From Endocalyx cinctus (Eukaryota; Ascomycota; Sordariomycetes; Amphisphaeriales; Apiosporaceae): a DNA stretch of 64,000 nt. The translations under genes and the position numbers were made by a program. The stretch covers positions 4,974,171 through 5,038,170 of the forward strand of contig BCKC01000002.1 in NCBI GenBank assembly GCA_001600455.1. The letters are read 5' to 3'. Below the pieces are notes generated by a model. That model did not search any database. It worked only from the letters and a program-made list of their open reading frames with translations, and was not told the DNA's origin. Shown piece by piece: positions 12,060 through 23,261 of this stretch. Position 1 is the first letter of the stretch; every line of letters begins with the position of its first letter.

Positions 12060-13671
12060 ATGGTGAACCAACTCCTTCTCCATTTTGCCTCTGTAGCAAG
12101 TTGTTACGCTTCCCTTGTCTCACAACGAGAGAGCAGCCATTATCTTAAGTTACCTGTTGTACATTCTACAAATCGAGATATCTTCGGAGACCTATGGGAG
12201 AAGCGAGCTATCACTACGGTGCCGCTGGCGAACAGGTCCGATGTAGCATATTACGCAAAATGTTCGTGATTATTTCGTTGTAATCCATCACCTTGCTTTC
12301 ATGGCTAATGAATTGTAGTGGCCATCGGCACTCCATCACAAGATGTTTATGTCCAACTCGATACTGGTAGTTTCGAGCTATGGGTAAATCCGGATTGCTC
12401 AAATCTCACCGCCCTTTCAGATGTAAGGTTTTGTCAGGCCGTGGGCAATTATGACCCGTCATCCTCGTCAACTGCCGTTCAGATGACAACTACAAAGACC
12501 TTGCGATATGGCATAGGTAGTGCTCAGATTCAATACGTTACAGATAATATTGGACTTGCAGGAACAGGTATGCAACAAACCCCTGCTCCGGATTATTTCT
12601 TATCTCACCCGTTCTCTCAGATGCTCTACTCCAGGACGTGCAATTTGGCGTAGCGCTAGATACCGTGGATGAATTCTCTGGTATCTTAGGAATAGGTCAT
12701 GGACAGAACGTCACTATTCAGTACAAGAACTTCGTCGACCAGTTGAAAGATCAGAATATTACGAATACGAAAGCGTTCAGTTTAGCTCTTGGTAGTAAAG
12801 ATGAGCAGGAAGGCGTCATCATTTTTGGAGGCATAGATACCGGCAAATTTTCAGGCACCCTCCAGACATTACCTATCGTCCCAGCCGCGCAGTCACCCGA
12901 TGGCGTTCCAAGATACTGGGTAACCATGAAGTCCTTGAGCCTTACGCCCCCGAACGGCACAAGTAAATTGTACAACAACACCTCTATGGACGTATTTCTG
13001 GATAGCGGTGCCACCCTGAGTTTGCTTCCTACTGAGTTGGCTAACACGATAGCTGCGGACTTCAATGCCCCGTCGACGGACGCCAACGGTTTCTATCCAG
13101 TTGACTGCTCTCTCAACGACCTTTCCGGTTCTCTTGATTTTGAATTCGACGGCGTCACAATTCGCGTGCCCTACAACGAATTGATCAGGGAACTTCAAGG
13201 CTCGTTCGGCACGCAATGTTTTCTTGGTATTAGCCCTAGCGAGGATTTTGTCCTGCTCGGGGATACAATGTTACGTTCTGCATACGGTGAGTTTCCCGCG
13301 TGACACCTCAGCTAAACCAATAACTCATTTCGACTACAGCGGTATTTGATCAAACCAATAATGCTATACACCTCGCACAATACGTCAACTGCAATACCAG
13401 CGAGATCGAGATAACATCTGGGATGGATATCGGTAGTATAAAGGGTGATTGCGAAGCACCGAGTTTCAAAACATCCAATTCGAGTGCATCAACAACGACA
13501 GAAGCTGCTACTGCATCTCCGACATCAACGGGAGTCAGTAGTAGTGCAACTGCAGCAGTGGATCCCGGGAGCACCGGTGTGGCTTCTTCTATAGGGGCAG
13601 GTTGTTTGAGCTTCATAAATCTTTCGACTGCGTTGGCTATCTCCATCTCTTGCATCGGCCTTTTGGCGTAA
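12060..13671 (+). CDS. secreted, GPI-anchored pepsin-family aspartic protease (yapsin/candidapepsin-like)
   Basis: Predicted A1-family endopeptidase at the cell surface. Exons 12060-12261, 12319-12567, 12621-13286 and 13340-13671 give 482 aa; the introns are 53-57 bp, GT-AG. Residues 1-21 look like a signal peptide (MVNQLLLHFASVASCYASLV). A short propeptide follows, then YYAKLAIGTPSQDVYVQLDTG with the first catalytic Asp. The second catalytic motif is FLDSGATLSLLP. FSGILGIGHG is the conserved post-flap segment. The last ~75 residues are a Ser/Thr/Ala-rich stalk ending in a hydrophobic tail (STALAISISCIGLLA), the usual form of a GPI-attachment signal. A basic Lys-Arg pair near residue 50 (LWEKRAIT) is a likely Kex2-type processing site. 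The substrate cannot be inferred. Confidence 0.9.
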
Positions 13672-14088
13672 GATTTTGATGGTGAATTAATGATCCAAGA
13701 CCAAGATATCATATTAATTAATAAACTCGTTACGATCTATATTGCGAAGGGCTGAAACATCAATGCCTATTTAATCCAGGGGCTATGGCATTACCCACCT
13801 CATGACATTATGTCTATACACCCATGCTGCGCTTACGGGCCCATCTTTGGGTGAATATTTTTATTTATTATTGGGTGTGTAGGGCATGCGTATGGATTAA
13901 ATAAGGTAGGTTTATTGATGATCGAGAGAGAGCACGAGATAAAAAAAAAAAAAATACCAAAAAGACAGTAATGAATAAACAAATGCGGCGTACGCCGATA
14001 GCTTGGAAGATCTAGGCTATGATACCTATCTAGTCTATATCACATAGTCTATGATATGCCATTTATCTAATTTAACCTAATGTGAAAG
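13672..14088. other. convergent intergenic region
   Basis: Separates the protease (plus) from the NmrA-like gene (minus). It holds an A13 tract near 13942 and AT-rich stretches suitable for two 3' ends. No gene seen. Confidence 0.5.
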
Positions 14089-14994
14089 CTATGAATTGAG
14101 CACCTGCTCTACGACGGCGTCGAGATTTTCATTTTGCAGCCCCAGTAGATCCATGGCAAACCCGTCTCGTATTTCCCAGTTTCCATCCAGAGCACCGAGG
14201 GCAAACACCAAATCCTCGATGGCAGCTCGATCACCCGCATCGGCTTTAATCTTGTGGTCTTTGATGAACTGTTCTGAATTATGATGTTTAGCTTCCCACC
14301 TTGTCCCCGTAGCCCGTTCGAGCGCAGCCAGCACGTCCAACTGCGATACACAGAAGCTCTGTATGAACAGAATGCGATTCCGGGTTTGCTCTTCCATCTG
14401 TAGTACCTTTACCACGGCCTCGGCGATGCGGGACAAAGTTGCCGTAGAACTCTTATAGCTGCCATCGTCTAATATATCGGCCTGCTTCGTCTTCAGATCA
14501 AAATGCAGGAAATTTTCGCGGAGGCCCCAGTCGAAAAAGTGGCCGCACACGATGCTAGTCCAGGAGAATTCCGGGTTCGAAGCTGACAGTGATTCGGCTC
14601 GAGTACGGACAGCGATTTTGTGCTTGAAGAGCGGGACGAGCTCTTGGGCCCGCGCACTACTAGCATCACAGCTTCCGTAATCGGAGAGTACCGCTCGTCT
14701 TACCCCCACCGCGGCAGCCGCCTCTACAATGCGCACATGTTGCGATGGATCCCTCAGTGGGAAGCTGGTGATCACAGCGTCCTGACCCTCAAAGGCGCGT
14801 TTCAAGCTGGCGAGGGAGAGGTCGTCGTCCACGCTTACGATGCGGGAACCGGAGGCTTCGATAGTGGCGTCGGGCGCGGAAGACTGGCGCTTTACTACTG
14901 TAACTTCAAAAGTGCCAGCCGAAACCAGAGCTTGAAAAATGGGTCTGCCCAAGTTTCCGTTGGCACCAACTATAGCAATCTTCCTCAGTGTCAT
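14089..14994 (-). CDS. NmrA-like / isoflavone-reductase-family NAD(P)-binding protein
   Basis: Single-exon 301-aa atypical short-chain dehydrogenase fold. The N-terminal dinucleotide motif is KIAIVGANGNLGRPIF (GxxGxxG at residues 10-16), followed by VKRQSS where this family reads the adenine ribose or 2'-phosphate. DAVITSFPL and AVGVRRAVLSDYG match the central strands of NmrA/isoflavone-reductase proteins. These are either reductases of small aromatic substrates or redox sensors that bind regulators; sequence alone does not choose. There is no transmembrane segment. The ATG at 14994 is the first in frame and sits directly before the Rossmann strand, so the start is secure. It is transcribed away from the SnoaL-like gene's stop on the same strand. 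Confidence 0.85.
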   Translation of the reverse strand: MTLRKIAIVGANGNLGRPIFQALVSAGTFEVTVVKRQSSAPDATIEASGSRIVSVDDDLSLASLKRAFEGQDAVITSFPLRDPSQHVRIVEAAAAVGVRRAVLSDYGSCDASSARAQELVPLFKHKIAVRTRAESLSASNPEFSWTSIVCGHFFDWGLRENFLHFDLKTKQADILDDGSYKSSTATLSRIAEAVVKVLQMEEQTRNRILFIQSFCVSQLDVLAALERATGTRWEAKHHNSEQFIKDHKIKADAGDRAAIEDLVFALGALDGNWEIRDGFAMDLLGLQNENLDAVVEQVLNS

Positions 14995-15639
14995 GATGTG
15001 AATAAGGGGTTAATAGAACAGCGAGGGAGGAAGAGGTGATAAGAAGGGAAATGAAATGGTTAGTTCAATGGGTATCAGAAGACTATGCTAAAGTTATTTT
15101 TTTTTTTTTTTTTCACAAACGGACATGTCCACGGGCATAATATGTATGTATGTATAATACTACCCATGCCGCACCCCACTTATAGCTCAGTTCGTTTTGG
15201 ACTCACCACCACTTGTGGTATACTGACTTCTACTGGATGTATCATGACTATGTCGCAATACTATAGCCAAATCGTGCGTGAAAGGTTATCTACCCAAAAT
15301 TATATCGAGATTTTTCACTTCATATATTTTCATATATTTTCTTCTTGCAGTTCCCACCTATGAAGTTATATTCACCACTAATTACTATTAATACCTTACC
15401 TCTTCGTAGCCAAACTTCTACCTGCTTAGGAACATTCCAGACTAGCGTACTTCGTCTTGGTAGATTCTCCTCTTGTGATGCAATCGTGACGGGCTCCACA
15501 GCGACAAAACAAGCCGAAACGAAACAGTACAGCCTACTTATAGATGATCACTCCATGAAGATTCCATTTACTTCAACTACCAACGGGATGAGCCATGTAT
15601 TTATAAGCTTCTTTCCAAAGTTTGGTTGTTTTCCGTTTC

Positions 15640-16133
15640 TCAGGCCTGTGCTCGCTTTTCGCATTCTTCGAGGGTCCCATTTAAGAGCAATCCATCCAGG
15701 TATGCGCGAACTTGAACGATCTTACCATCCTTCCATCTTGTTGCCCATGAGTACTCGTTGATATAAGGGCGTCCTATTCCGTATTAATATCAAGTTAGAC
15801 ACGAGAGCCCCAAGGACGTAGAAAATATAAGTACTCGCCAGCTTTTGTCTTAGCATCTGACACCATTTCGATAACTGCCCATTCCTCTATCTCGCCTCCT
15901 ATGATACTTTTGACTTCAAGCTTGAATGGCCCTTCTAAAGCCGCGCCGATACGGTCGAATGATTTTAACAGGAAAGAGGACTTATTCGTATATCTGCCGG
16001 AGAGCGTATTCGTACCTGTAACGGTGAAGTCGACGTCGTCGGCGACGTATGCATAGAACCCCGCAGCATCACCGATAGCAAGGTGACTGAAGACTTGGCG
16101 TATATATGCCTTGGTAGGATAGGGTGATGACAT
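15640..16133 (-). CDS. SnoaL-like / NTF2-fold small protein
   Basis: Small alpha+beta-barrel protein of the SnoaL/ketosteroid-isomerase (NTF2-like) fold. Such proteins act as isomerases, cyclases or ligand binders; no specific reaction can be assigned. Two exons, 16133-15839 and 15773-15640, give 142 aa. Helix YIRQVFSHLAIGDAAGFYAYV, then DDVDFTVTGTNTLSGRY, and the closing strands YSWATRWKDGKIVQVRAYLD are typical. The 65-bp intron fits the frame only with a GC donor (G|GCGAGT) and a GAATAG acceptor, giving KAGRPYINEYSW. A GT donor two bases downstream would shift the frame and lose the conserved end. I start at Met 16133 (MSSPYP); an in-frame ATG at 16181 would add 16 residues. Confidence 0.75.
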
Positions 16134-16514
16134 ATTCAGTATATGTGATGCTCTTCTCAATAATTTCAACAATAATGGCAAATCATAGGGAGTTCATATA
16201 ATAGTCTCTTTTCTTCAGCCACTTCCATAAGAGACCTGGTCTGTCCGAAGTGATTGTTTGGATATGGGGATGAAAGGCCGGAGAGTTTATGTACTGGTAG
16301 TATACTACACATGAGAGACTGGGTTATTTTCGGCGATTACTAGGTATTTATCGGGGAATATGCTATCGCCGAAACCACGAAAGGAGCAAGAACACCGACA
16401 GATTAAACTTGTCTTAATGGAACATTCTTATTACTTTGACCCTGCGCCCCTGAAATGAATTGCACGAGCAAGGTTAGTTATGCGAATTCCAGATAAGTAA
16501 GTAGTAGCTTAGTT

Positions 16515-17828
16515 TCAATGCAAGCACATCAAGTCAGAGAAGCCTTGGCTCCATCTGAGCCCTCCCATAATAGCCACCATGACACTAAATGCTACAAGAA
16601 CGCTAGTTCCTCCATATATGTATGCGCAGCGGTGCCGGAGAGCAGCGAGCTCGGCGATCCATGTAGATACCGTAGTCAAGCACCCGCAAAAGCCATCTTC
16701 TACACCTTGAAGGGCTTGACAGCCAATAATGCCACCAGTAGGGACATGAGCCAGATCCCATGCCATACCCAGAACCGCCGTGCCGAGTATATTTACTACG
16801 AATGTGCCTAGCGGAAACGAACTGAAGCGTCCATTGAGGTGAAGTGACACATAGAACCTCCCTAAGCATCCCAAGGGAGCTAGCACTAAGGCAAAGGTTG
16901 CTCGCCCGCGCCAGGTTTCGGCTCCGCCCAAATTGGTAAATCGATCAGGAGGTAGGACAGTTAGGAGAATAGCGCCGATCCATGATCCCCAGGCAATGAA
17001 AACGGCGGCTCTATCTAGAAATTTGCGAGTAAATACATAAGCAAACGATGGCGTGAAAGATTCGAGACCGATGGCGAGCTGCGTGCCGACATAATACCCA
17101 GAAAGCGACAGGGAAACGGTTGAAATTAAAACGGCAAGAGCAGCCATAAAGGAGTACCCTCCATTTCGCGGGAAGGTAGCAGACGTTAGATCGGGCGTGG
17201 GAAGATCGTTAGATATGGCGAGGAAAATATCGCGTATAAAAGATGAGTACGAAGTAAAAGAACCACAAAATCCGGTGGATAAACCGATATAAAGCGGTAT
17301 CGTTTTCTTGGTGGCCGTATGAGATTTCTTAGCCGTTTCAAGGTCAACGGTTTCCCCTTTCCCGTCGGCAGCGTCCTTCTTCGCTTGGAGCAAGCGTCTT
17401 TCATAGTTTGGCGTCCCCCATTCGAAACGGAAAAGCATACGATCCTCAGCTAAGAAACCAAGGATCAAGCTACCACCGAAATTAGGCCACACGGAGCTGA
17501 AAGACACCGGAGCGCCCGGATAGAAGGTGAGCGCTTGGAGTCCGAGTCGGGCTAGTGTACCCAACAAAGAGAAAAGGATGAGGTACGAAACGGTGTAGAC
17601 CTCGGTCGCCACTCTAGAAACATTGTCCTGACCTGACTTTGCTTCTTTTACTTCGGTATCGAGCGGTTCAGCAATAGGAGCTGCATTAAGCGAGGATGGT
17701 TCATCATGAGAAGCTTCAATGTTCGATGGATGGGAATTAAGTGGTGATGAAACCGGTATTTTATCAAAGTTTTCATACGATTCAGGGTTCACATTTTGTT
17801 TTGAGGATCCCGAGGTAGAATCCATCAT
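16515..17828 (-). CDS. FEX1: fluoride exporter, two-domain CrcB/Fluc type (FEX)
   Basis: Plasma-membrane fluoride channel that protects the cell from environmental F-. Eukaryotic FEX proteins are fused duplications of the bacterial CrcB/Fluc subunit. The 437-aa single-exon product shows both halves: GFCGSFTSYSSF in the first and GFCGCLTTVSTW in the second, matching the GxxGxxTTFSTF signature. Each half has about four hydrophobic segments, e.g. YLILFSLLGTLARLGLQAL opening the first. About 85 hydrophilic N-terminal residues (Ser/Asn/Glu-rich) precede the first membrane helix. I place the start at Met 17828 (MMDSTSGS). The frame is open upstream to 17948, but the extra 40 residues are a low-complexity hydrophobic run over a TATATA tract. 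Very secure family call. Confidence 0.93.
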   Translation of the reverse strand: MMDSTSGSSKQNVNPESYENFDKIPVSSPLNSHPSNIEASHDEPSSLNAAPIAEPLDTEVKEAKSGQDNVSRVATEVYTVSYLILFSLLGTLARLGLQALTFYPGAPVSFSSVWPNFGGSLILGFLAEDRMLFRFEWGTPNYERRLLQAKKDAADGKGETVDLETAKKSHTATKKTIPLYIGLSTGFCGSFTSYSSFIRDIFLAISNDLPTPDLTSATFPRNGGYSFMAALAVLISTVSLSLSGYYVGTQLAIGLESFTPSFAYVFTRKFLDRAAVFIAWGSWIGAILLTVLPPDRFTNLGGAETWRGRATFALVLAPLGCLGRFYVSLHLNGRFSSFPLGTFVVNILGTAVLGMAWDLAHVPTGGIIGCQALQGVEDGFCGCLTTVSTWIAELAALRHRCAYIYGGTSVLVAFSVMVAIMGGLRWSQGFSDLMCLH

Positions 17829-18526
17829 AGATATATATATATATACCAGCACGATTGAAGGATAAATTGAAACTGCGTACTTTATAAATAATAACAAACA
17901 ATAAATGCCAAGAGATGCGCAGTAATTACTGTACAGTGTACGGAGCACACTGGCGCAAAAAAGAAACCTGGGACTAAGCCGATAACCTTGAAAACTGATA
18001 AGCCGATAAGCAAATGTCGTGGGGCAATGTAACCAAGCAGGCTGGCAGGTGGCAGGCCAAGTCCGTACTGTATTGTACGCATAGTGTAATATATTTTAGT
18101 GTAGCTTTTTACCTAGGTAAGTACTCCGTACCTTAGGTAGGTATCCTAGTGAGTTGGTAGGCAGATAGGTAAGGTACTTTATAAGCTATTAGGTACTATT
18201 AAGTACTAGATGCTTGAAAACGGTTACATACTATAGGCTGTGGTACCGTATCGGCATATCTACCAAGGCAGCTAGGTCCACGGGTAGGTATGTATCACCT
18301 GAGATCTTGTTGCTAGGTTCCCAATACTGTAGATGTTGTTAACCTCCGACCTTAGGCAGAGAGGAGTTAGGTACCCTGGACTTATCTCAACCTCCCCTCT
18401 CCTCAGTTCTTCTTATATTCTTCTCGAGAGTTATCTGTCCAACTAAACCCATCAAAATACATAGATATAGAATAGAGAATCACTATTGATACTACCTACT
18501 TTAACCAATTCCTTGTTAAGATAATC
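17829..18526. other. divergent intergenic region FEX1 / UPRT
   Basis: Contains many GGTAC/TACCTAGG-type runs (18110-18310) like those near 26.3 kb and 36.1 kb, which I read as recurrent intergenic low-complexity sequence. It should hold the promoters of FEX1 (minus) and the uracil phosphoribosyltransferase (plus). No gene seen. Confidence 0.5.
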
Positions 18527-19371
18527 ATGTCGCTCCCTTCCAACGTCCATATATCCGCACACCCGTGTTTGGTGGCAAAGCTCAGCCGTCTGCGTTCTAA
18601 ATCGGCCGATTCTCGTGAGGTGAAGGCGCTGGTCAACGAGATATCCCTAATTTTAGGCTGCGAAGCCCTAGCATCGGCAATCACGCCCGCCGAGGGGGAT
18701 CAAGTACGCATAATTTCTTCTGTCCGCGCACCCTACTTGTATACTATGATGAGGCTGACTTTTTATATCGTGTCTCTAGGATGAGACGCCTATCGGATTT
18801 ACTTACACGCGCACTACCATCCAACCGCAAGCAATTTCCATAGTACCCATTCTCAGATCCGGTTTAGCCATGGTAGAAGGTCAGTTCTGCCTATGCCTCG
18901 GCTGGTAGTCATTGTAAATGGGTCGATTCATGGCTGACTTCTCGCGATAACATAGCTATACAAACTCTACTCCCCGAGCCAGTTCCTGTCCACCATCTGG
19001 GTCTTTATCGCGAACCCAGCACGCTCGAGCCCGTCGAATACTATAATAACTTACCTCACCAAGTTTCCTCCGCGACCGCTGATTCATCCGCCGGTAGTGT
19101 ATCTAGCTTAGCTATCATCGTTGATCCTGTTATCGCGACGGGAGGGACCTGTGCCGCAGCTATACAAACCCTCAAGGAATGGGGCGTCAAAAAGATCGTT
19201 GTACTGTCCGTCATCGCCGCTGCTGACGGCGTGCGGCGTGCTGCGGCGGAGTGGGCCGAAGGTGTGGAGATTTGGGTTGCCGGGGTCGATACCGAGCTTA
19301 CGCCAAACGGCATGCTAAAGCCAGGGGTGGGAGATGTGGGCGACCGTTTGTTCCTCACTATTGGCAAGTGA
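18527..19371 (+). CDS. uracil phosphoribosyltransferase
   Basis: Salvage enzyme making UMP from uracil and PRPP in the cytosol. Exons 18527-18703, 18780-18879 and 18956-19371 (two 76-bp introns, GTACGC and GTCAGT donors) give 230 aa, the normal size. Family landmarks are ISIVPILRSGLAMVEG, then VPVHHLGLYREPSTLEPVEYY, and the PRPP-binding loop VDPVIATGGTCAAAIQTL. The C-terminal uracil-binding part reads DTELTPNGMLKPGVGDVGDR. It is similar to the yeast Fur1/bacterial Upp family. Fungi can carry more than one such gene, so I do not assign the FUR1 name. Its stop lies 155 bp from the LIG4 stop on the opposite strand. Confidence 0.9.
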
Positions 19372-19526
19372 AGCAAGTCATCCTATCGAATTTCCAATGA
19401 ATACAGTAAAACGAACCCAATCCGGTTGCGATACCGAGTTTTTGAGAGTTACATTTTAATTAGACTAGGATTCATAGAACCGGCGAAAGTTAAGTCGGCA
19501 TAACCCAAGCAGCTTTAGCCACCTCA

Positions 19527-22500
19527 CTATAATGCTTCATATCTTTCTTCGTCGACTTGCGTCCGATTTTTCCAGCATTCTTCCACCCATACTTGTGGTA
19601 CGACCCTAGGAACGGGGCTCCGCAGACTGATAATAGAGCGGATTTGCGCCGTTGTTTCCCTCCGCTTAGCACCGTCGGGGATTAAAATGACAATAGTAGT
19701 GATTGCCAAATTTTCCAGTTGATCAGCTACCCGGCCGCCCCCGAACTTGATCATGTTTTCCAATTTTAGCAGTTGTATAGGTGAAATAGTATCTAAACTC
19801 GCAAAATGTACGACTTGGTCCAGGAAAATATGACCCGGGAGGTTGTCGAGATCGTGACCTCGTTCACTAAGCTGCCTCAAGAAGTTCTCCTTGTCGAAAG
19901 AAATATCGATCACCTCCTTTTTTGGCATGTCGTTCAGCAACTGTTTCAGCTCTTTGAGACCTAGATCCCTGTGATAACTATCTCCGAAAACATCAGTACT
20001 TTCTGCGGCTATATCCCTTGTAACATCGGTAGCGTGAAATAAGTGACTCGTCTCATACGGCAGCAGATAGTTATTGCCGCCCTGCGCCAGGCATTCTAGT
20101 ATCCATCTTGGCTTGATAATATCCACGGCGCCGGCCTTGATCAAACTTGCCACCTTGACGACCTTTTTTTCTGCGATTAGTATCATATTTGTCCCAGCAT
20201 TTGCTCGTTGCGAAATCCTTCCACCGTTCTCTTTGATTAGTAACTCTAATTGAGCCTTGGATTTCTTTACCGGCCCTGTACAGTCTGTCAAAACACAGAA
20301 CTCAACCCCGTCGAAAACTTTCGTCTTGGGAGTCGTGAATACGGCCAGCTCCGCATCTTGACCGACGATGGTGATTTCCTTCTTGGCCCTTTTCACACCC
20401 CGTCGTCTCTTCGTTTCCATTTCCATGGTTTTTTCGTGAACATGTTGTTCGGCTTTAGCCTTTAGATCCTCAAATTGTTGGTAGTCTAGCGCAGAGTCCC
20501 AGCTCCTATCTTGACGTAGACCTTTGAACCTCGGAAATCGTAGAGTAACCTTAGAAGCGAAGGAATTGCTTGCCTCCGCGCTGCTCGCCTTAACAGTGAT
20601 GACGACAGAGTCTCTGGGTCGAATCCATACATCAGGTTTCTCGTATTGATATTTCTCTCCGCCAGCGAGCTCAATATAGTCGCTTGGCGGTCTCTTGGGA
20701 TCCCAGTCCATCCACTTCCCGTCCGTAAGATGTTGAATTTCGGCGAGATCTTCAGCGGTGAAACCGCCACCGACTTTTATAAAGCTATAACATTTCTCGG
20801 GGTTTGAGCCAGCTCTGATATCATCTTCAGTTACTCTAAGGCCGCACATGAACGAAGCCAAACGACCACCGCGGTGTCCGGAGCCATAGTATCCGCCGAT
20901 AATGACCACATCAACATTTTCCCCAAAGTTTGTATAGTAGTCTGGTTTCACCTTGATCCAATCATTATTACGATCGTCTACTTTATACATAGACTGAGGA
21001 TTTTTGATCACTAATCCTTCCGAAGCATCGGACACGATCTTGCGGAGCATTGGCTCTATTGTTTCCGGCGAAGTTGCCGTTGTGTATTCGTGTACCTCAA
21101 GCCGGTGGGGTACGCCTGGGACGGCCCTGGAAAGAGCATTGCGCCGATCGCGTAGTGTGTACTGGGTGAGTGGCTGGTCGTTGAGATATAGTATGTCGAA
21201 GACACGAAGCACTGGTCGCGGCGCATCATCTTTATGGGGGTTACGCAGAGCGTCGATGGCGGCCGTCTTCAAAGTGCCAAACCTCATGACTTTATCTATT
21301 GAAGGATCCCATGTGATCATTTCTCCATCCAGGATGATGTTTCGTACTTCAGGGGCAAAGGCCTTCTTGAGATGGCGTGTAAGAGAAGATGAGTCGTCGT
21401 CGAAATGTTCACCGTATAGGTAAGTGTAATCTTTTACATTTCTCGACCAGAACCGGAATTTCTTGCCTCCCGGAACGCTATTGTCTTCTATCATGTGCAA
21501 TTGCATACGTTCTCCATCCAGCTTTTCTTCAATCCAATATTCGTCGCCAGCTGAAGACTTGGATGATGATAGAAGCTTCGTTACAATGTGTTGAAATGAG
21601 GCGGCCATCTGGTACTGGGCCAGCTGAGGCTGAAAGCATTGCATCAGCGTGACACTAGCCTGGGCCTCGGTGAGTCGATGGTTTGGATCGTGGAGATGCC
21701 AACAAACCCGACGAAGGCTGGACGTGTTGCCAAATAGAGTTTGGGCATCGGGATGCCATAGTTCGAGGATGGTCTTTTCGGTCGCGCCAATCTTCATCTG
21801 TTTGAGGATGATGCGGATAAGCCATTGTAGTTCTTCGGCGTTCATGCGCTGGTAGAAAATCTCAAAGATAGGTAACTGTTCACGTTCGCCAGAAGAAGTT
21901 ACCAGCCTATCAAGCATTGCATTGACATCAGCAATGCTCATATCCCCAGGCTCTGTCCGCATAGGTCTTTTGGACAAAACATGGTAACACCTAGCAGCAA
22001 AGTCGCCAGCACCACTACGGGCAGCATTCGATTGTCCTGGTAACTTCCAATGTAAAAGGTTGTAACCATCTTCGGAATTTTTGTCAATCTTGGTGAGTTT
22101 TACCAAGAGTCTTCCGATGTTACTCTCTTTAAGACCGTACATGCCACGATCACGATCAGAAGCCGGTAGGATTAATCGCAAGGCTGGATAGAAATCATCG
22201 CCTACTTCTGAGCGCCATTTCGAGATAAATTTATCAATTACGTTCCGACGGTACTCCTGCGGGCTAAGCTTCCCAATTCCGGAACGGCCAACCTTGCCAC
22301 GAGAGAAAGGCCTAGCAGAAGGTTGTTTCTTGCTGTCGTTCAGGGGATTGAAGAGAGTTTTATATAGTTCAGAGAATAAAAATGTTTTGGAAACATTCTT
22401 TGGTCGTTCAGGCCATCTGATCAGAGTTTTAGATATAGCAAGACTGTGTAAATTATATATGTAGATAACTTACTCCTGTTCAATTTCAAGGCTATATTGA

Positions 22501-22556
22501 CGTTCATCCTCATCTTCGGCATTTGTATCCCTTGTCTTTTTCTGTCGTTGGCTCAT
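19527..22556 (-). CDS. LIG4: DNA ligase IV
   Basis: ATP-dependent ligase that seals double-strand breaks in non-homologous end joining, working in the nucleus with the XRCC4/Lif1 partner. Exons 22556-22474 and 22416-19527 (57-bp intron) give about 990 aa, close to other fungal Lig4. The short first exon starts MSQRQKKTRDTNAEDED. Joining it restores WPERPKNVSKTFLFSELYKT, the conserved start of the DNA-binding domain. The adenylation motif I EEKLDGERMQ (Lys near residue 326) is intact, and EGLVIKNPQSMYK and WIKVKPDY correspond to motifs IV and V. Two C-terminal BRCT domains follow, separated by the linker that binds the XRCC4-type cofactor; the second ends WVEECWKNRTQVDEERY. It is divergent from PIF1. 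Confidence 0.95.
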
Positions 22557-23261
22557 GATATGTTATTCGATATCTGATCAGATTCCCATCACCGAAGTGG
22601 AATATACACAGACCAAGTTTTTCACAATAAAAAGAAAGAAAGAAAGAGTGTGTGAAAAAAAGAAACCGTCGGATTCTCATGAGATTCTCTTTATATTAGG
22701 GGAATAAGCTGAAGTAGGCAGCAACACAGTCATTATGGTCAAAACGTGTAGTTACTGTGATTAAATATTCACTGTCTAAAGCTTCAAGTATTCACTGTGT
22801 ACCTCGTGAATGTTTTCAGGTACTTCTCATTATAGGAAATAAATATTAACTGCTAAGATAGGCAACCCCCACTTTAGCGCCAAAGCGTCTAAGACGCGAC
22901 GAACCAGCCGGCCAGCGCGACTTACTAATCTATGAATTAAACGCGTTAAAGCATCTGCACTAGTAGGTACAATTAGCGACCTGATAGGTAGCGCGTCCAT
23001 AGGCCAGAAACTATTACAGTACTGTGTTTATGATGTTTGTGCCGAGACAATGCAACCTATACTAGATCAACTGCATGTACAATGTATCAATTAAATGCAA
23101 CCCACCCATGAGATTATCAAGATAGCATTTGTCTATTGTTTTGACTGGATCAATTCACTTGGTTCTTGTCTCGGATTTGTTTACCCCTTCCCTTTTCTCT
23201 TATATTTTACTCTATACCCATAATTAAATTCCTTCAGCTATCAAATGATTCATCATTCTGA
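22557..23261. promoter_or_regulatory. shared divergent promoter LIG4 / PIF1
   Basis: A 705-bp region between the start codons of LIG4 (minus) and PIF1 (plus). It holds AAAG repeats near 22630 (AAAAAGAAAGAAAGAAAG) and T/C-rich DNA just before PIF1 (23160-23220). No coding sequence seen. The two genome-maintenance genes may be co-regulated; this is inferred only from the arrangement. Confidence 0.5.

Noticed and set aside
17829..17948. N-terminal 40-residue extension of FEX1
   Set aside because: Encoded by a TATATA-rich run upstream of MMDSTSGS; hydrophobic low complexity not typical of the family's N-terminus.
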